The notes below the pieces were generated by a model. The model was not told the DNA's origin. It ran no database searches and saw only the letters and a program-made list of their open reading frames with translations. From assembly GCF_013214175.1 (NCBI RefSeq), contig NZ_JABSPA010000008.1, positions 62,001-126,000 of the forward strand: a stretch of DNA of 64,000 bases, given 5' to 3'. Below are positions 28,077-37,327 of this stretch, piece by piece; within the stretch, counting starts at the first letter, position 1; every line of letters starts with the position of its first letter. This DNA is from Colwellia sp. (GTDB lineage: Bacteria; Pseudomonadota; Gammaproteobacteria; Enterobacterales; Alteromonadaceae). A program made the position numbers and the translations under genes.

Positions 28077-30587
28077 TTAACCAAGCTTCCTTAACAAGCC
28101 TTGGGTATTTTGTCGCATGGTATTAGCCACCATAAGATAACCAATGCTTGAAACAAATAATGCACCACTTACCGGCCCTAACAACCATATATAAGGATGA
28201 AGGCGCCCTGCTATATCAAAGAGTTGCTGTTGAATAACCAGTAAAGCAACATCACTCACTATTGCGGCAACTAAGCCGGCAATGCCTCCCAACAGCATAA
28301 ACTCATAAAGTGTTGCCAACTTAATCAACCGACCTTTAGCGCCTAAAGTTCGTAAAATCACCACTTCTTGCATACGCTCAGCCAAGCTTGCTTGAACCTG
28401 AGAAATAAGTACTAAAGCACCACTGACGAGGACAATAGATAAAACAAAACCAATAGCTAAGGATACTTGCGCAATAATTGCTTGCGCCTGTTCAATTTGT
28501 GCCTTGATATCTATCATACTTATTGTTGGGTATCGCTGTAATAACTGGCTGATACCTTTGGTATCGCGATCATGTAATTTCGCAGCACTAAAGTAGGTTA
28601 CCGGTACTTTTCCGGCCATATTAGGGCTTAAAATCATAACGAAATTGGGTTTTAGGCTACCCCAATCGACTTTCCTGAAACTTGTGACTTTAGCGTCTAT
28701 TGGTTGTTCATTGACCAAAAGTGTAATGGTATCGCCAATTTTTAAGCCAAGAGTTTCTTGCCAACCATCAAAAACGGATACTTCAATATCATCACCAGTA
28801 CCGCCATCAGTAAACCATTCTCCTTCAGTTATTTCATTACCTTCAGGCAAAGATGTTAACCAAGTTAAATTAGGCTCTCTACTGACCCCTTCTCTGGCAT
28901 TTTCATCTTTTTCCTCACCCTCTTGTTTAGACACGCGACGAGCAAATTCTTCGCCATTTACAGCATCAACACGGCCACTAAATACGGGATAAAAGTCTTC
29001 ATGGGCAATGTTGTTGTCCTTAAAGAATTTTTTGATTGGCGTCACTTCTTCTTTAGCGATATTGATGATGAACATATTAGGTGCATCTGCAGGTACTTGC
29101 ATTTGCCAGTCTGAAATGATGTCGTTTTTTAATACCACCAAAAATAGCATTAACTTAATCGCTAAAGCGAAACTGATCAGTTGGATGGCATTGGCATTGG
29201 CTCTTTTTTGTAAGGTGGCTATTGCTAATGACCAACTAGATCCTGGTCTAAGTCCTAGTTTACGACCTGCAGCAAATAATAAGCGTGATAAAGCAAATAA
29301 AACCGCAATGACAACTAAAGTCGAAGCAAATAAAATTAAGGTAGTAACAATCTCACCACTAAATAGCCACATCAAGACAAAAATAGTTAGCATTGAAAGG
29401 CCAATATGAATTCGGCTTATTGCTAAGGTATCACCTAAGTTACGGCGCAATACTCGAAGCGGCGGAATATCAAATAAATCTAACAGCGGTTTAAGTGAAA
29501 ACATCAATGCACAAACAAGACCGATAAAAGCAGATAATAACCAAGGACGTACACCCGCTTGCGGCAATTCGGTGCCCATAAAGGTAGCCAAATAATCAGC
29601 GCCTATGGTTTGCAAGACAAAGCCTAGCGCTAAACCGGCAACGATTGAAAAAGTTGTCACCAAACTAAGGTGTAAAAGAAAAATATTACGGATAACTTTA
29701 CGACTACCACCCAGTGTTTTCATCATGGCAACGGGGTCGTACTGTCGCTCACAATAGCGCTTAGCTGACACAGCCATAGCAACCGCGGCTAACATTATGC
29801 CAAATAATCCGGCCAATAATAGAAAGCGTTCGGCACGGTCTAAGTTATTGCCCAGTGGTGATTGTCTATCTTTAAGACCTTGCCAGTTTTGGTTACTTTT
29901 AAGCTGAGGTTTGAGCCAAGCATAATAATCACTTAACTCTTGTTCATTACCCGCAAAAAGTAGACGGTGGAATACTCGACTACCGGGTTGAACCGCTTGA
30001 GTAGTTACAATATCGGCATAGTTTAACAGCACACGCTTATTACCCGATAACGAGAAAAATGGCGCATCAGGCTCTTTTACTAACACTTTAGTGACGTTAA
30101 AATTACCAGCGCCCAACTCAACCTTATCGCCAACGTTTACCTTAAGAGTATAAAACAAGCCTTCACTAAGCCAAACTGAACCGGCCTTAGGGCCAGTATC
30201 GACTTCATAGGCTTTGCTGGCAAGATTGTCCTTGATGGTGATTTTTCCGCGCAGAGGATAAGCAGCAGTGGTCGCCTTCACTGAGCCTAAAACTAATTCA
30301 TCATTGGCAAAGAGCATGGAATCAAAATAAAGCATTTGTGCCGTTGCCAGACCAAATTGACTCGCTTGCTTGAGCAACTGTGGCTCAAAAGCATGATTAC
30401 TTGATAAGCGACGATCGCTGGCAATAAAGTCACTACTTTTTTGCGCAATATTTAGACTGATTCGCTCGGTAATTGCAGATAAACTAAATACGGTAAGCAC
30501 AGCCAGAGCAATGGCAGCAAAGATAATAGTTAGTTCACCACGTCTAAATTCTCGAGAGAATAGCTTAAAGGCCAGTTTAACCCACAT
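28077..30587 (-). CDS. ybbP: ABC transporter permease YbbP (FtsX-type)
   Basis: 836 residues. The layout is of the MacB/FtsX exporter type: an N-terminal helix (about 15-40), a large extracytoplasmic domain, then groups of helices near 255-440, and a second periplasmic domain with a final FtsX core (about 690-820). It works with the ATPase YbbA, whose gene overlaps by 11 bases. The family is thought to extract lipids or release envelope molecules; the substrate is unknown. The adjacent tesA fits the conserved ybbA-ybbP/tesA arrangement of enterobacteria. Confidence 0.92.
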   Translation of the reverse strand: MWVKLAFKLFSREFRRGELTIIFAAIALAVLTVFSLSAITERISLNIAQKSSDFIASDRRLSSNHAFEPQLLKQASQFGLATAQMLYFDSMLFANDELVLGSVKATTAAYPLRGKITIKDNLASKAYEVDTGPKAGSVWLSEGLFYTLKVNVGDKVELGAGNFNVTKVLVKEPDAPFFSLSGNKRVLLNYADIVTTQAVQPGSRVFHRLLFAGNEQELSDYYAWLKPQLKSNQNWQGLKDRQSPLGNNLDRAERFLLLAGLFGIMLAAVAMAVSAKRYCERQYDPVAMMKTLGGSRKVIRNIFLLHLSLVTTFSIVAGLALGFVLQTIGADYLATFMGTELPQAGVRPWLLSAFIGLVCALMFSLKPLLDLFDIPPLRVLRRNLGDTLAISRIHIGLSMLTIFVLMWLFSGEIVTTLILFASTLVVIAVLFALSRLLFAAGRKLGLRPGSSWSLAIATLQKRANANAIQLISFALAIKLMLFLVVLKNDIISDWQMQVPADAPNMFIINIAKEEVTPIKKFFKDNNIAHEDFYPVFSGRVDAVNGEEFARRVSKQEGEEKDENAREGVSREPNLTWLTSLPEGNEITEGEWFTDGGTGDDIEVSVFDGWQETLGLKIGDTITLLVNEQPIDAKVTSFRKVDWGSLKPNFVMILSPNMAGKVPVTYFSAAKLHDRDTKGISQLLQRYPTISMIDIKAQIEQAQAIIAQVSLAIGFVLSIVLVSGALVLISQVQASLAERMQEVVILRTLGAKGRLIKLATLYEFMLLGGIAGLVAAIVSDVALLVIQQQLFDIAGRLHPYIWLLGPVSGALFVSSIGYLMVANTMRQNTQGLLRKLG

Positions 30588-31290
30588 TGGCAGCTACCCC
30601 TTCGCTGATTTTTTCCAGTTGTCCGCCTTCAATATGTATAATGCGCTGGCATTTTTTTGCTAATTGTTCATCATGTGTCACGAGTACCAAAGTAGTACCG
30701 TTTTGCTTATTTAAATCAAAGAGTAGTGTTTCAATCAAATGACCATTTTTACTGTCAAGATTTGCTGAAGGCTCATCGGCAAAAAGTATTTTAGGCGAGC
30801 CAATAAAGGCTCTAGCAATAGCAACTCTTTGTTGTTCACCGCCGGATAATTGTGAAGGATAATGTCCAAGTCGATGTGAAAGCCCTACTTTATCCAATAA
30901 TTCAACCGCTTGTGCTTTGGCATCATGGTCACCGGCCAGCTCTGCTGGTAACATGACATTTTCAAGAGCGGTTAAACTTTGCACCAACATAAATGATTGA
31001 AAGACAAAACCAATTTTTTCAGCCCGTAACTGAGCACGTGCTTCTTCATCGAGTGTACTTAAGGCATCACCGTCGAGATGAACCTCACCCTGACTTGCCA
31101 CATCTAATCCTGCCAACAAACTCAGCAAGGTTGATTTACCCGAGCCAGAAGCACCAACAATTGCGACTGACTCCCCTGACTTGACAGAAAAGTTTATATC
31201 GCTAAGGATAGTGAGGCTTCCTTCAAGTGTGTTAACACGCTGAGTAAGCCCTGACACTTGAATAACATTTAACTGAGAAAGTACTGACAT
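30577..31290 (-). CDS. ybbA: ABC transporter ATP-binding protein YbbA
   Basis: 237 residues from the ATG at 31290. Walker A GASGSGKST, signature LSGGEQQRVAIARA and Walker B ILFADEPSANLD are intact, and the closest family is LolD/MacB-type. The reading frame continues 75 bases upstream, but the ATG at 31290 has an AGGA site at good distance and matches the normal family start. The start codon overlaps that of the divergent tesA by two bases (CATG). Confidence 0.93.
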   Translation of the reverse strand: MSVLSQLNVIQVSGLTQRVNTLEGSLTILSDINFSVKSGESVAIVGASGSGKSTLLSLLAGLDVASQGEVHLDGDALSTLDEEARAQLRAEKIGFVFQSFMLVQSLTALENVMLPAELAGDHDAKAQAVELLDKVGLSHRLGHYPSQLSGGEQQRVAIARAFIGSPKILFADEPSANLDSKNGHLIETLLFDLNKQNGTTLVLVTHDEQLAKKCQRIIHIEGGQLEKISEGVAANVG

Positions 31291-31909
31291 GACACGCTGT
31301 TTCCTAAAATCTATTATTATCTTAATTTTGACAAACTTGTCATTAACAAGCCATGCAAACGACAAAATATTACTTATTGGTGACAGCTTAAGCGCTGGCT
31401 ATGGGCTTGAGCAAGCACAAGCATGGGTTCATTTGTTACAAAATAAATATATAGAAAAAAACCAAGCCATCACAGTAATTAATACCGCTATAAGTGGTCA
31501 AACGACCGATAACGCCTTATTGAAAATTGATGCTTGGCTTAAAACACACCAACCGAGTCATGTATTGATTGAACTGGGTGGTAATGATGGTATTAGAGGC
31601 TTTCCTGTAAAATTGTTGCAGAAGCATTTAAGTCAGTTGGTCACCATAAGTCAACAACATGGTGCGAAAGTAGCCTTAATGGAGATTCATATCCCGCCTA
31701 ACTTAGGTCCAAGATATCGTCAAATGTTTACCGACAGTTATAGTAAGGTTGCCAAACAAACCGGCGCTTACCTTATGCCCTACTTTATGAGTGACATAGC
31801 TGTTGATACTTCGTTAATGCTTAATGATAACTTACATCCAAATGCCAAAGCACAGCCAATAATCCGTGATTTTATGTACAGTGAAATTAATAAATGGTTA
31901 GCCGACTAA
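31289..31909 (+). CDS. tesA: Multifunctional acyl-CoA thioesterase I / lysophospholipase L1
   Basis: 206 residues. A signal peptide (about 1-23, ending SHA) is followed by the SGNH hydrolase fold: GDSLSAGYG with nucleophile S33, GGND and the D180/H183 pair in DNLHPN. It is periplasmic and hydrolyses acyl-thioesters and lysophospholipids. The start codon overlaps the ybbA start on the other strand, so the two promoters lie inside each other's coding sequences. Confidence 0.93.
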   Translation: MTRCFLKSIIILILTNLSLTSHANDKILLIGDSLSAGYGLEQAQAWVHLLQNKYIEKNQAITVINTAISGQTTDNALLKIDAWLKTHQPSHVLIELGGNDGIRGFPVKLLQKHLSQLVTISQQHGAKVALMEIHIPPNLGPRYRQMFTDSYSKVAKQTGAYLMPYFMSDIAVDTSLMLNDNLHPNAKAQPIIRDFMYSEINKWLAD

Positions 31910-32275
31910 TTTAGCTCAGTAAGCTAAAGAACAAGCTCCAATAAAGAACGGGGCTATGGCAAGTAAAGACCAAAATGCTCGGCTAAAATGGCCTCAAGTG
32001 ACTATAACGGGCTTACTCTCAACCCTAATAGCCAACTATTGCTCACACAAGTACCTTATTATCATAAATTCATTGCCGTCAAACTTACTAATTTAATTGG
32101 TATAAGAGTTTGTTTTTAAGGTAAACTTATCTTCTATAGCGATGAATACCTGCCAAGGTATTTATCGATATAAAGTAACTTCTGCAAAGATGTAGATATC
32201 AAGGTTTATGCCTGCATTTGTTACAAACACCTAGAACTTTCCCGCTCAGTAAAACAACTTAAATAGAGTAATGCT
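31910..32275. other. Intergenic region between tesA and the antiporter gene
   Basis: 366 bp without a gene. It contains a degraded copy of the intergenic repeat family described at 56646-56798, and probably the antiporter promoter in the last 150 bp. I see no other structure. Confidence 0.6.
31936..32103. repeat. Degraded intergenic repeat, related to the element at 56646-56798
   Basis: The core AATAGCCAACTATTGCTCA (32027-32045) matches 18 of 19 bases of the core at 56712-56730, and the right end is ATTGGTAT, as in the other copy. The left end is no longer recognisable as ATACCAAT, so the left boundary is approximate. Confidence 0.55.
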
Positions 32276-33847
32276 ATGGACTTTATCTGGATACTTTTCG
32301 CCTTTATCTGCGGCTTGGCAGCAAAAACCACCTCACTTCCTCCCTCTATTGGTTTCCTTGCGGCTGGTTTTATCTTAAATATCGCTGGTTATCAAGCAGA
32401 TGAAAGCTTGAGTGTACTCAGTGATTTAGGTATTACCATCATGCTATTTACCATAGGTTTAAAGCTCAACGTGAAAAACCTATTCAAAACAGAAGTTTGG
32501 CTAGGTTGCTCTTTACATACTTTACTTTGGATTGTGGTCACCATAAGCTTTATTAAAATACTCGCGCTAATGTCAGTGAGTTATTTCAGTGATTTAGATT
32601 TTATGACGGCAGCGTTAATCGCTTTTGCCTTAAGCTTTAGTAGCACAGTTTGCGTGATAAAATTATTAGAAGAAAATGGCGAGATGCGTACCCGCCACGG
32701 AAAATTAGCGGTAAGTATACTGGTTATTCAAGATATAGTTGCCGTTGTCTTTTTAGTTGTTGCTACCGGTAAAACACCATCAATATGGGCTTTTGCCCTA
32801 CTGGGGCTATTTCTAATCAAACCCCTTATTAATAGAGTGATTAGCCATGTTGGCCATGGTGAACTCATTCCCTTAATGGGCTTTTTCCTAGCACTTGGTA
32901 GCTATGAATTATTCGAACTGGTGAACATTAAGGGAGACTTAGGTGCGCTTATTGTTGGTATGTTCTTAGCCTCTCATGTTAAAGCCTCTGAAATTAATAA
33001 AGCCTTAATGAGTTTTAAAGATATCTTTTTAATTGGCTTCTTCTTATCCATTGGTTTTACTGCGATACCAACACTAGAAATGCTAGGTTTAGCGAGTATA
33101 TTAGTATTGTTAATACCGATTAAATTCGCGCTGTTTTATGGCATTTTCAGTCTATTAAAAATGCGTTGTCGTAGTGCCTTTCTCAGTGCCTTATCATTAA
33201 GTAATTTCAGTGAATTTGGCTTAATTGTTGGCGCGCTAAGCGTAACCGCGGGCTGGCTGAGTAATGATTGGTTAGTGATCATGGCATTAAGTGTATCCAT
33301 TTCCTTTATTATAACGAATATCGTTTATCGCTTTGCCCACACACTCTTTGCTAAACATAGACGATTTTTATCCTATTTTGAACGCCAAGAAAAACTCGAC
33401 GAAGACAGTTTCTGTCAACCTTGTCAGCGGCCTATTGTTATAATCGGCATGGGTCGCGTTGGCATGGGTGCTTATCAAGCCATTAACAGCCATAGTACTA
33501 ATCCGGCATGGGGTTTAGATGCAGATAAAGACAAAATAACCTGGTTAACGAGTGAAGGCATTGAAGCTTATTATGGTGATGCTGAAGATATTCACTTTTG
33601 GGAGAGTATTGATCTTTCACGTATTGAATTAGTATTACTTGCGCTACCTTCAGTACAAGATGCAATTAGCATTACTACCCAATTAAATGCGGCTAATTAT
33701 CAAGGAAAAATTGCTGCCGTCGCCCGTTATGATGATGAACGTTTACAACTAGAAGAATTCGGCATTGATAAAGTTTTTAACTTTTATACAGAGGCTGGAG
33801 TCGGTTTTGCTGAAGAAAGTTTAGCTTTATTAACTGAAACTAAGTAA
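32276..33847 (+). CDS. KefB/YbaL-like cation:proton antiporter with TrkA-N domain
   Basis: 523 residues. A Na+/H+ exchanger-type membrane domain with about 12 helices spans 1-365. A cytoplasmic nucleotide-binding RCK/TrkA-N domain (about 383-500) has the Rossmann motif VIIGMGRVGMGA. It belongs to the monovalent cation:proton antiporter-2 family, like KefB/KefC and YbaL, and would exchange K+ or Na+ for protons under NAD(H) or ligand control. No KefF/KefG-type subunit gene is nearby. Confidence 0.9.
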   Translation: MDFIWILFAFICGLAAKTTSLPPSIGFLAAGFILNIAGYQADESLSVLSDLGITIMLFTIGLKLNVKNLFKTEVWLGCSLHTLLWIVVTISFIKILALMSVSYFSDLDFMTAALIAFALSFSSTVCVIKLLEENGEMRTRHGKLAVSILVIQDIVAVVFLVVATGKTPSIWAFALLGLFLIKPLINRVISHVGHGELIPLMGFFLALGSYELFELVNIKGDLGALIVGMFLASHVKASEINKALMSFKDIFLIGFFLSIGFTAIPTLEMLGLASILVLLIPIKFALFYGIFSLLKMRCRSAFLSALSLSNFSEFGLIVGALSVTAGWLSNDWLVIMALSVSISFIITNIVYRFAHTLFAKHRRFLSYFERQEKLDEDSFCQPCQRPIVIIGMGRVGMGAYQAINSHSTNPAWGLDADKDKITWLTSEGIEAYYGDAEDIHFWESIDLSRIELVLLALPSVQDAISITTQLNAANYQGKIAAVARYDDERLQLEEFGIDKVFNFYTEAGVGFAEESLALLTETK

Positions 33848-33855
33848 TAGCGAGT

Positions 33856-33892
33856 AACTAATGATAGCCGCTTACTGCGCTTATCATTAGTT
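33856..33892 (+). terminator. Hairpin after the antiporter gene
   Basis: AACTAATGATAGCCGC pairs with GCGCTTATCATTAGTT (14 of 16 positions) starting 9 bases after the stop codon. It lacks a U-tract, so it may act as a transcript-stabilising stem or a weak terminator. Confidence 0.5.
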
Positions 33893-34119
33893 AATATCAA
33901 AACACTTACGGCCCTAAACCGGCAAATAAACAGACAAAATCACGCTGTGCATAGCCTGTGTAAAAGGTGTGATAAAGCGGTGTTACAGCTGTTAACAATA
34001 TCATTTAAAAACCTGCACAGAAACAACAAAATACCACCTAAGCACCTGTAATATAACAACTAAATAAATAATCAACAAAACATTAGCTATTTAAAAAACA
34101 TACACTACACTTAATTACA

Positions 34120-34297
34120 CAAGCTTAGCAGGGAGTAAGGTTTTTCCTGCTAAGGTGTTAGTAAACAGGATTTTACACCCTAGTTTATTTTTGTTTTTTG
34201 TTTTTATCTTAATTACCAGATAATGGTTAATTAGCGCACGGCTCAAACCCCTTGAGCCAATCTTTAAGCCCAAACGTTTGTTTGGGCCTTTTTTTGT
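34120..34297 (+). ncRNA. Candidate structured small RNA with Rho-independent terminator
   Basis: A run of stems lies in a gene-free region: CTTAGCAGG/CCTGCTAAG (34124-34154), GGTGT/ACACC just after it, GGCTCAA/TTGAGCC (about 34240-34258), and the terminator stem GCCCAAAC/GTTTGGGC followed by seven T. Long pyrimidine-rich single-stranded stretches lie between. This is how Hfq-dependent small RNAs look, but no known family was recognised, and the 5' end and promoter are guesses. The terminator could instead end a long antiporter mRNA. Confidence 0.45.
34268..34296 (+). terminator. Rho-independent terminator
   Basis: The stem GCCCAAAC-GTTT-GTTTGGGC is followed by CTTTTTTTG on the plus strand, 420 bp after the antiporter gene and just before the convergent tatD end. 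Its strength with nothing annotated upstream is the main reason to suspect a small RNA. Confidence 0.85.
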
Positions 34298-34342
34298 CTT
34301 AAATTTATCAAGGTATCTATAGATGGAAGTTTTAACCGCGGA

Positions 34343-35110
34343 TTAAAGCTTAAAAAGTCGATTAAAGTTATCACTAGAAAGTTTAGCTATTTCTTCAACT
34401 GATTGGCCACGAATACTTGCTAAATGTTTGGCGACTTCGACCACATAAGCAGGTTGATTTTCTTTACCTCGGTGAGGTACAGGAGCAAGATAAGGTGCAT
34501 CAGTTTCGATTAAGAATTTATCATCAGGCACTAAAGCCGCAACTTCTCTTAATGCGGTGGCATTTTTAAAGGTAACGATACCTGAAAAAGAAATATAAAA
34601 GCCTAATGCTATCGCTTGTTCAGCCATATCCCAGCTTTCAGTAAAGCAATGTAGAATACCTCCTACTTGCTCTGCCCCTTCACTGCGCAGTAGCGCTAAA
34701 GTATCTTCTTGCGCTGCGCGAGTATGAATAATGAGCGGTTTATTTAATTGCTTGGCAACGTGAATATGTTTTTTGAATGAATCAAGCTGCAACGCTTTAG
34801 TCTCTGGCGCGTAATGGTAATCCAAACCAGTTTCACCAATAGCGATTACTCGCTCATTTTGACTTAAGGCTAATAGCTGCTCAGTTATAATTTCATCTTC
34901 TTGATTTAAAGGATGAGCACCGCAAGTCAGCAATACATTGTCATAATGAGCGGTTTTTTCTGCCATTTTAGGAAAATCAGCTAAGGTCACGCTGACACAA
35001 AGCAATTTATCTACTTTTGCCGCTTTGGCAGCCTGGATAACATTATCCAGATTATCATCATAAAGGGATAAATTAAGGCGATCTAAATGGCAATGAGAAT
35101 CTATAAACAA
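34343..35110 (-). CDS. ycfH: TatD family metal-dependent hydrolase (YcfH)
   Basis: 255 residues. The TatD nuclease/hydrolase fold shows metal ligands SHCHLD at the N-terminus, GETGLDYH, IIHTRAA, HCFTE and ETDAPYLAP. It corresponds to YcfH, the TatD paralogue encoded beside holB. It acts as a metal-dependent nuclease or deacylase. It is the distal gene of the tmk-holB-pilZ group, 124 bp after pilZ. Confidence 0.93.
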   Translation of the reverse strand: MFIDSHCHLDRLNLSLYDDNLDNVIQAAKAAKVDKLLCVSVTLADFPKMAEKTAHYDNVLLTCGAHPLNQEDEIITEQLLALSQNERVIAIGETGLDYHYAPETKALQLDSFKKHIHVAKQLNKPLIIHTRAAQEDTLALLRSEGAEQVGGILHCFTESWDMAEQAIALGFYISFSGIVTFKNATALREVAALVPDDKFLIETDAPYLAPVPHRGKENQPAYVVEVAKHLASIRGQSVEEIAKLSSDNFNRLFKL

Positions 35111-35234
35111 CGAGGAGCTCCTGTGCTTTAAAAGGTTTGGCTTTGAATAGCCGTTATAATTTTTGTCACTTATTTATTGTGTGACAAGAAAGCCGTATTA
35201 TACCAATTGAACTAAGTAATTATTCCGTTTCGTA

Positions 35235-35561
35235 TTACATAGTTAACGTCGGCTCTGAAGAATTTAAATGTCGAGCGATTATTTGCTCAATTTGATGGCG
35301 AGTTTTTTCAGGATCTTTAACAAAAGTAACACCAACACCAGGAGGAGTACCGTTTTGCGCGCCAATGGGGGTCAACCAACAAACTTCACCATGAACAACA
35401 GACTCTTCTAAAGCATCTGGCAGTAATATGTGTAATTCAACTTCATCACCGAGATCATATTGGCGTGGTGTACGGACAAAAACGCCACCTTCTTTAAGAA
35501 AAGGCATAAAGGCAAGATATAAATCACGCTCTGAATGAAACTCTACGTTTAATGGAACCAA
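35235..35561 (-). CDS. pilZ: PilZ-domain protein (type IV pilus PilZ orthologue)
   Basis: 108 residues. It closely resembles Pseudomonas aeruginosa PilZ in the segments YLAFMPFLKEGGVFV, YDLGDEVELHI and GVGVTF, and sits at the same locus, between holB and tatD. It lacks the RxxxR and (D/N)xSxxG motifs needed for c-di-GMP binding, as the Pseudomonas protein does. It is therefore expected to act by protein contacts (PilB/FimX) in pilus assembly rather than as a c-di-GMP receptor. The N-terminus is a little shorter than in Pseudomonas. Confidence 0.9.
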   Translation of the reverse strand: MVPLNVEFHSERDLYLAFMPFLKEGGVFVRTPRQYDLGDEVELHILLPDALEESVVHGEVCWLTPIGAQNGTPPGVGVTFVKDPEKTRHQIEQIIARHLNSSEPTLTM

Positions 35562-35570
35562 GTTGCTCTC

Positions 35571-36584
35571 CTATGTCGATGGTCTAACGATATCATTTAT
35601 CGTCATAAGTAGCTGTTCAGCGACGAATTGTCGATTAGCTTGTGTATAAGACTTTATCAGTTTATGACTACTGATGATAGCTTGATATATTTGATTCAAC
35701 ACCTGTACTGAAATTTTCTGATTAACAATCTGCGTAGGCTGTTCAGGGTCATTATCTGAGCCATTAACGAGATAATATTGCCTTACTAGGTTACAGGTTA
35801 TTTTTTCTAGCCAACGTAAACCGTGTTTATTATCCACAAGCTGGTTGAGTAAAGTAGCTTCACTTTGACCATGATTTAAGTAATCTAAAAAGCATTGATT
35901 AAAGGCTTGAAACGCTTGGAAAACATCTTCATCGGTTAATTCGGGCAATTGGGATAAATTAACAAAAGCATTAGCATTTAACTTGTCATTAATACTAGAG
36001 CCATTGGCTATTTGAGAGTTACCATGCAGCGATGTTGTGAGTTGAGCCAATAATGCTTCACCGACCATAGGTCTGATAGCATATATTGCACAGCGACTAA
36101 TTATGGTCGGTAATAAACACTCAATATCATCGGTAATTAAAACAATATAACTGTTCGCGCTTGGCTCCTCTAAGGTCTTTAATAAAGCATTAGCAGCAGC
36201 AATCGTCATTGTTTGCGCTTGAGGAATTAATATTGTTTTCAACCGGCCAAGATGCGCTGTTTTTTCTAAGAAAGCATTACCGCGACGAACATCATCAACC
36301 CCTAAGGTTTTATTCTCACTGGTTAATAATAAATGATCGGGATAACTGTTACTTTTTCTTAATAAACAAGCTTTGCATTGCTCACAGGCTCTGCTGATGT
36401 TGCCATCATCAGCAGAATCACTGCTTGATAATGGTTGTTGGCATATTAGTAAATCAATTAGCCACTTTGCCAAGGCATCTTTACCCGCACCAGCTATACC
36501 TTGCAAGATAATGGCATGAGCCAAGGTTTGTTGCTGATATTGTCGGCTTAATTGCACTTGCTTTTCGCGGCATATTTGTAACAT
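35571..36584 (-). CDS. holB: DNA polymerase III delta' subunit
   Basis: 337 residues. It has the AAA+ fold with a P-loop-like GIAGAGKDALA near 29-39, the zinc-binding cysteines CEQCKAC and a further Cys upstream (about 50-76), and the SRC-type motif ISRCAIY near 160. It is part of the clamp loader. The gene starts 9 bp after the tmk stop and ends 9 bp before pilZ. Confidence 0.92.
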   Translation of the reverse strand: MLQICREKQVQLSRQYQQQTLAHAIILQGIAGAGKDALAKWLIDLLICQQPLSSSDSADDGNISRACEQCKACLLRKSNSYPDHLLLTSENKTLGVDDVRRGNAFLEKTAHLGRLKTILIPQAQTMTIAAANALLKTLEEPSANSYIVLITDDIECLLPTIISRCAIYAIRPMVGEALLAQLTTSLHGNSQIANGSSINDKLNANAFVNLSQLPELTDEDVFQAFQAFNQCFLDYLNHGQSEATLLNQLVDNKHGLRWLEKITCNLVRQYYLVNGSDNDPEQPTQIVNQKISVQVLNQIYQAIISSHKLIKSYTQANRQFVAEQLLMTINDIVRPST

Positions 36585-36593
36585 ATGGGCTAT

Positions 36594-37232
36594 CTAATCC
36601 AAGTCTGCTTGCGCGATAAATTTGATCACCGCTTGTTCTATATCTTGATGCACGGCTAGCATTGTTTGTGCTGCATCAACTGTCACAATAGATGTATCCT
36701 GTGCGGCTAGCTCGCGATATTTATTATGAACACGAATAAAAAATTCCATCTGCTCTAATTCAATACGGTCTAAATCACCTCGTGCTTTTGCACGAGATAA
36801 ACCAATATGTGGGTCTATATCTAAATAGAGAGTGATGTCAGGGCGAAAGCCTTTTAAAGTAATATTACTGATAGTATCCATAATATTTTCGTCAAAGCCT
36901 CGACCGCCGCCTTGGTATGCACGTGAACTTAAATCATGGCGATCCCCAATTACCCATTTGCCTTCCGCTAAGGCTGGCAATATTTTGTTGGCAAGCAATT
37001 GACTGCGACTGGCATACATAAGTAACAATTCTGTTTCAATAGTAAGCTTTTCTTGGTGATCTACTGATTTGACCATATCACGCAAGGATTCAGCCAAAGG
37101 TGTGCCACCTGGCTCTCTGGTATTAACATAGTCAATACCTTGTTTCTTTAAGATATTTTCTATTACTGCGATAGCCGAGGATTTACCCGCACCTTCCATG
37201 CCTTCAATGACAATAAATTTTCCTGTAGACAT
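36594..37232 (-). CDS. tmk: Thymidylate kinase
   Basis: 212 residues. P-loop [10 protein letters not shown] (about 9-18), the DR motif in [17 protein letters not shown] and the TREPGG motif are all present. It phosphorylates dTMP to dTDP. It belongs to the mltG-tmk-holB-pilZ run, 95 bp after mltG. Confidence 0.96.
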   Translation of the reverse strand: MSTGKFIVIEGMEGAGKSSAIAVIENILKKQGIDYVNTREPGGTPLAESLRDMVKSVDHQEKLTIETELLLMYASRSQLLANKILPALAEGKWVIGDRHDLSSRAYQGGGRGFDENIMDTISNITLKGFRPDITLYLDIDPHIGLSRAKARGDLDRIELEQMEFFIRVHNKYRELAAQDTSIVTVDAAQTMLAVHQDIEQAVIKFIAQADLD

Positions 37233-37327
37233 ATTTTCGCTTTTACCTTGGGTCAGTTATTTTTTAATTTAATCAATTGTGTATTTTAAACACGTGAGTA
37301 ATATCTACTCAGCTCTTACTGCTACTT

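Larger units (their letters stand above)
33848..34342. other. Gene-free region with hairpins and a candidate small RNA
   Basis: 495 bp without a plausible coding frame. The left end has a large hairpin just after the antiporter gene. The middle (33900-34110) is A-rich and shows nothing I recognise. The right part (34120-34297) has several stems ending in a strong terminator. Confidence 0.6.

Noticed and set aside
31291-31365. Upstream extension of ybbA
   Set aside because: It would overlap tesA by 77 bases and adds residues absent from the family; the ATG at 31290 has a good ribosome binding site.
35190-35230. ATACCAATT near tatD/pilZ considered as another repeat element
   Set aside because: Only one half-end is present; no matching ATTGGTAT or core nearby, so it may be chance or a remnant.
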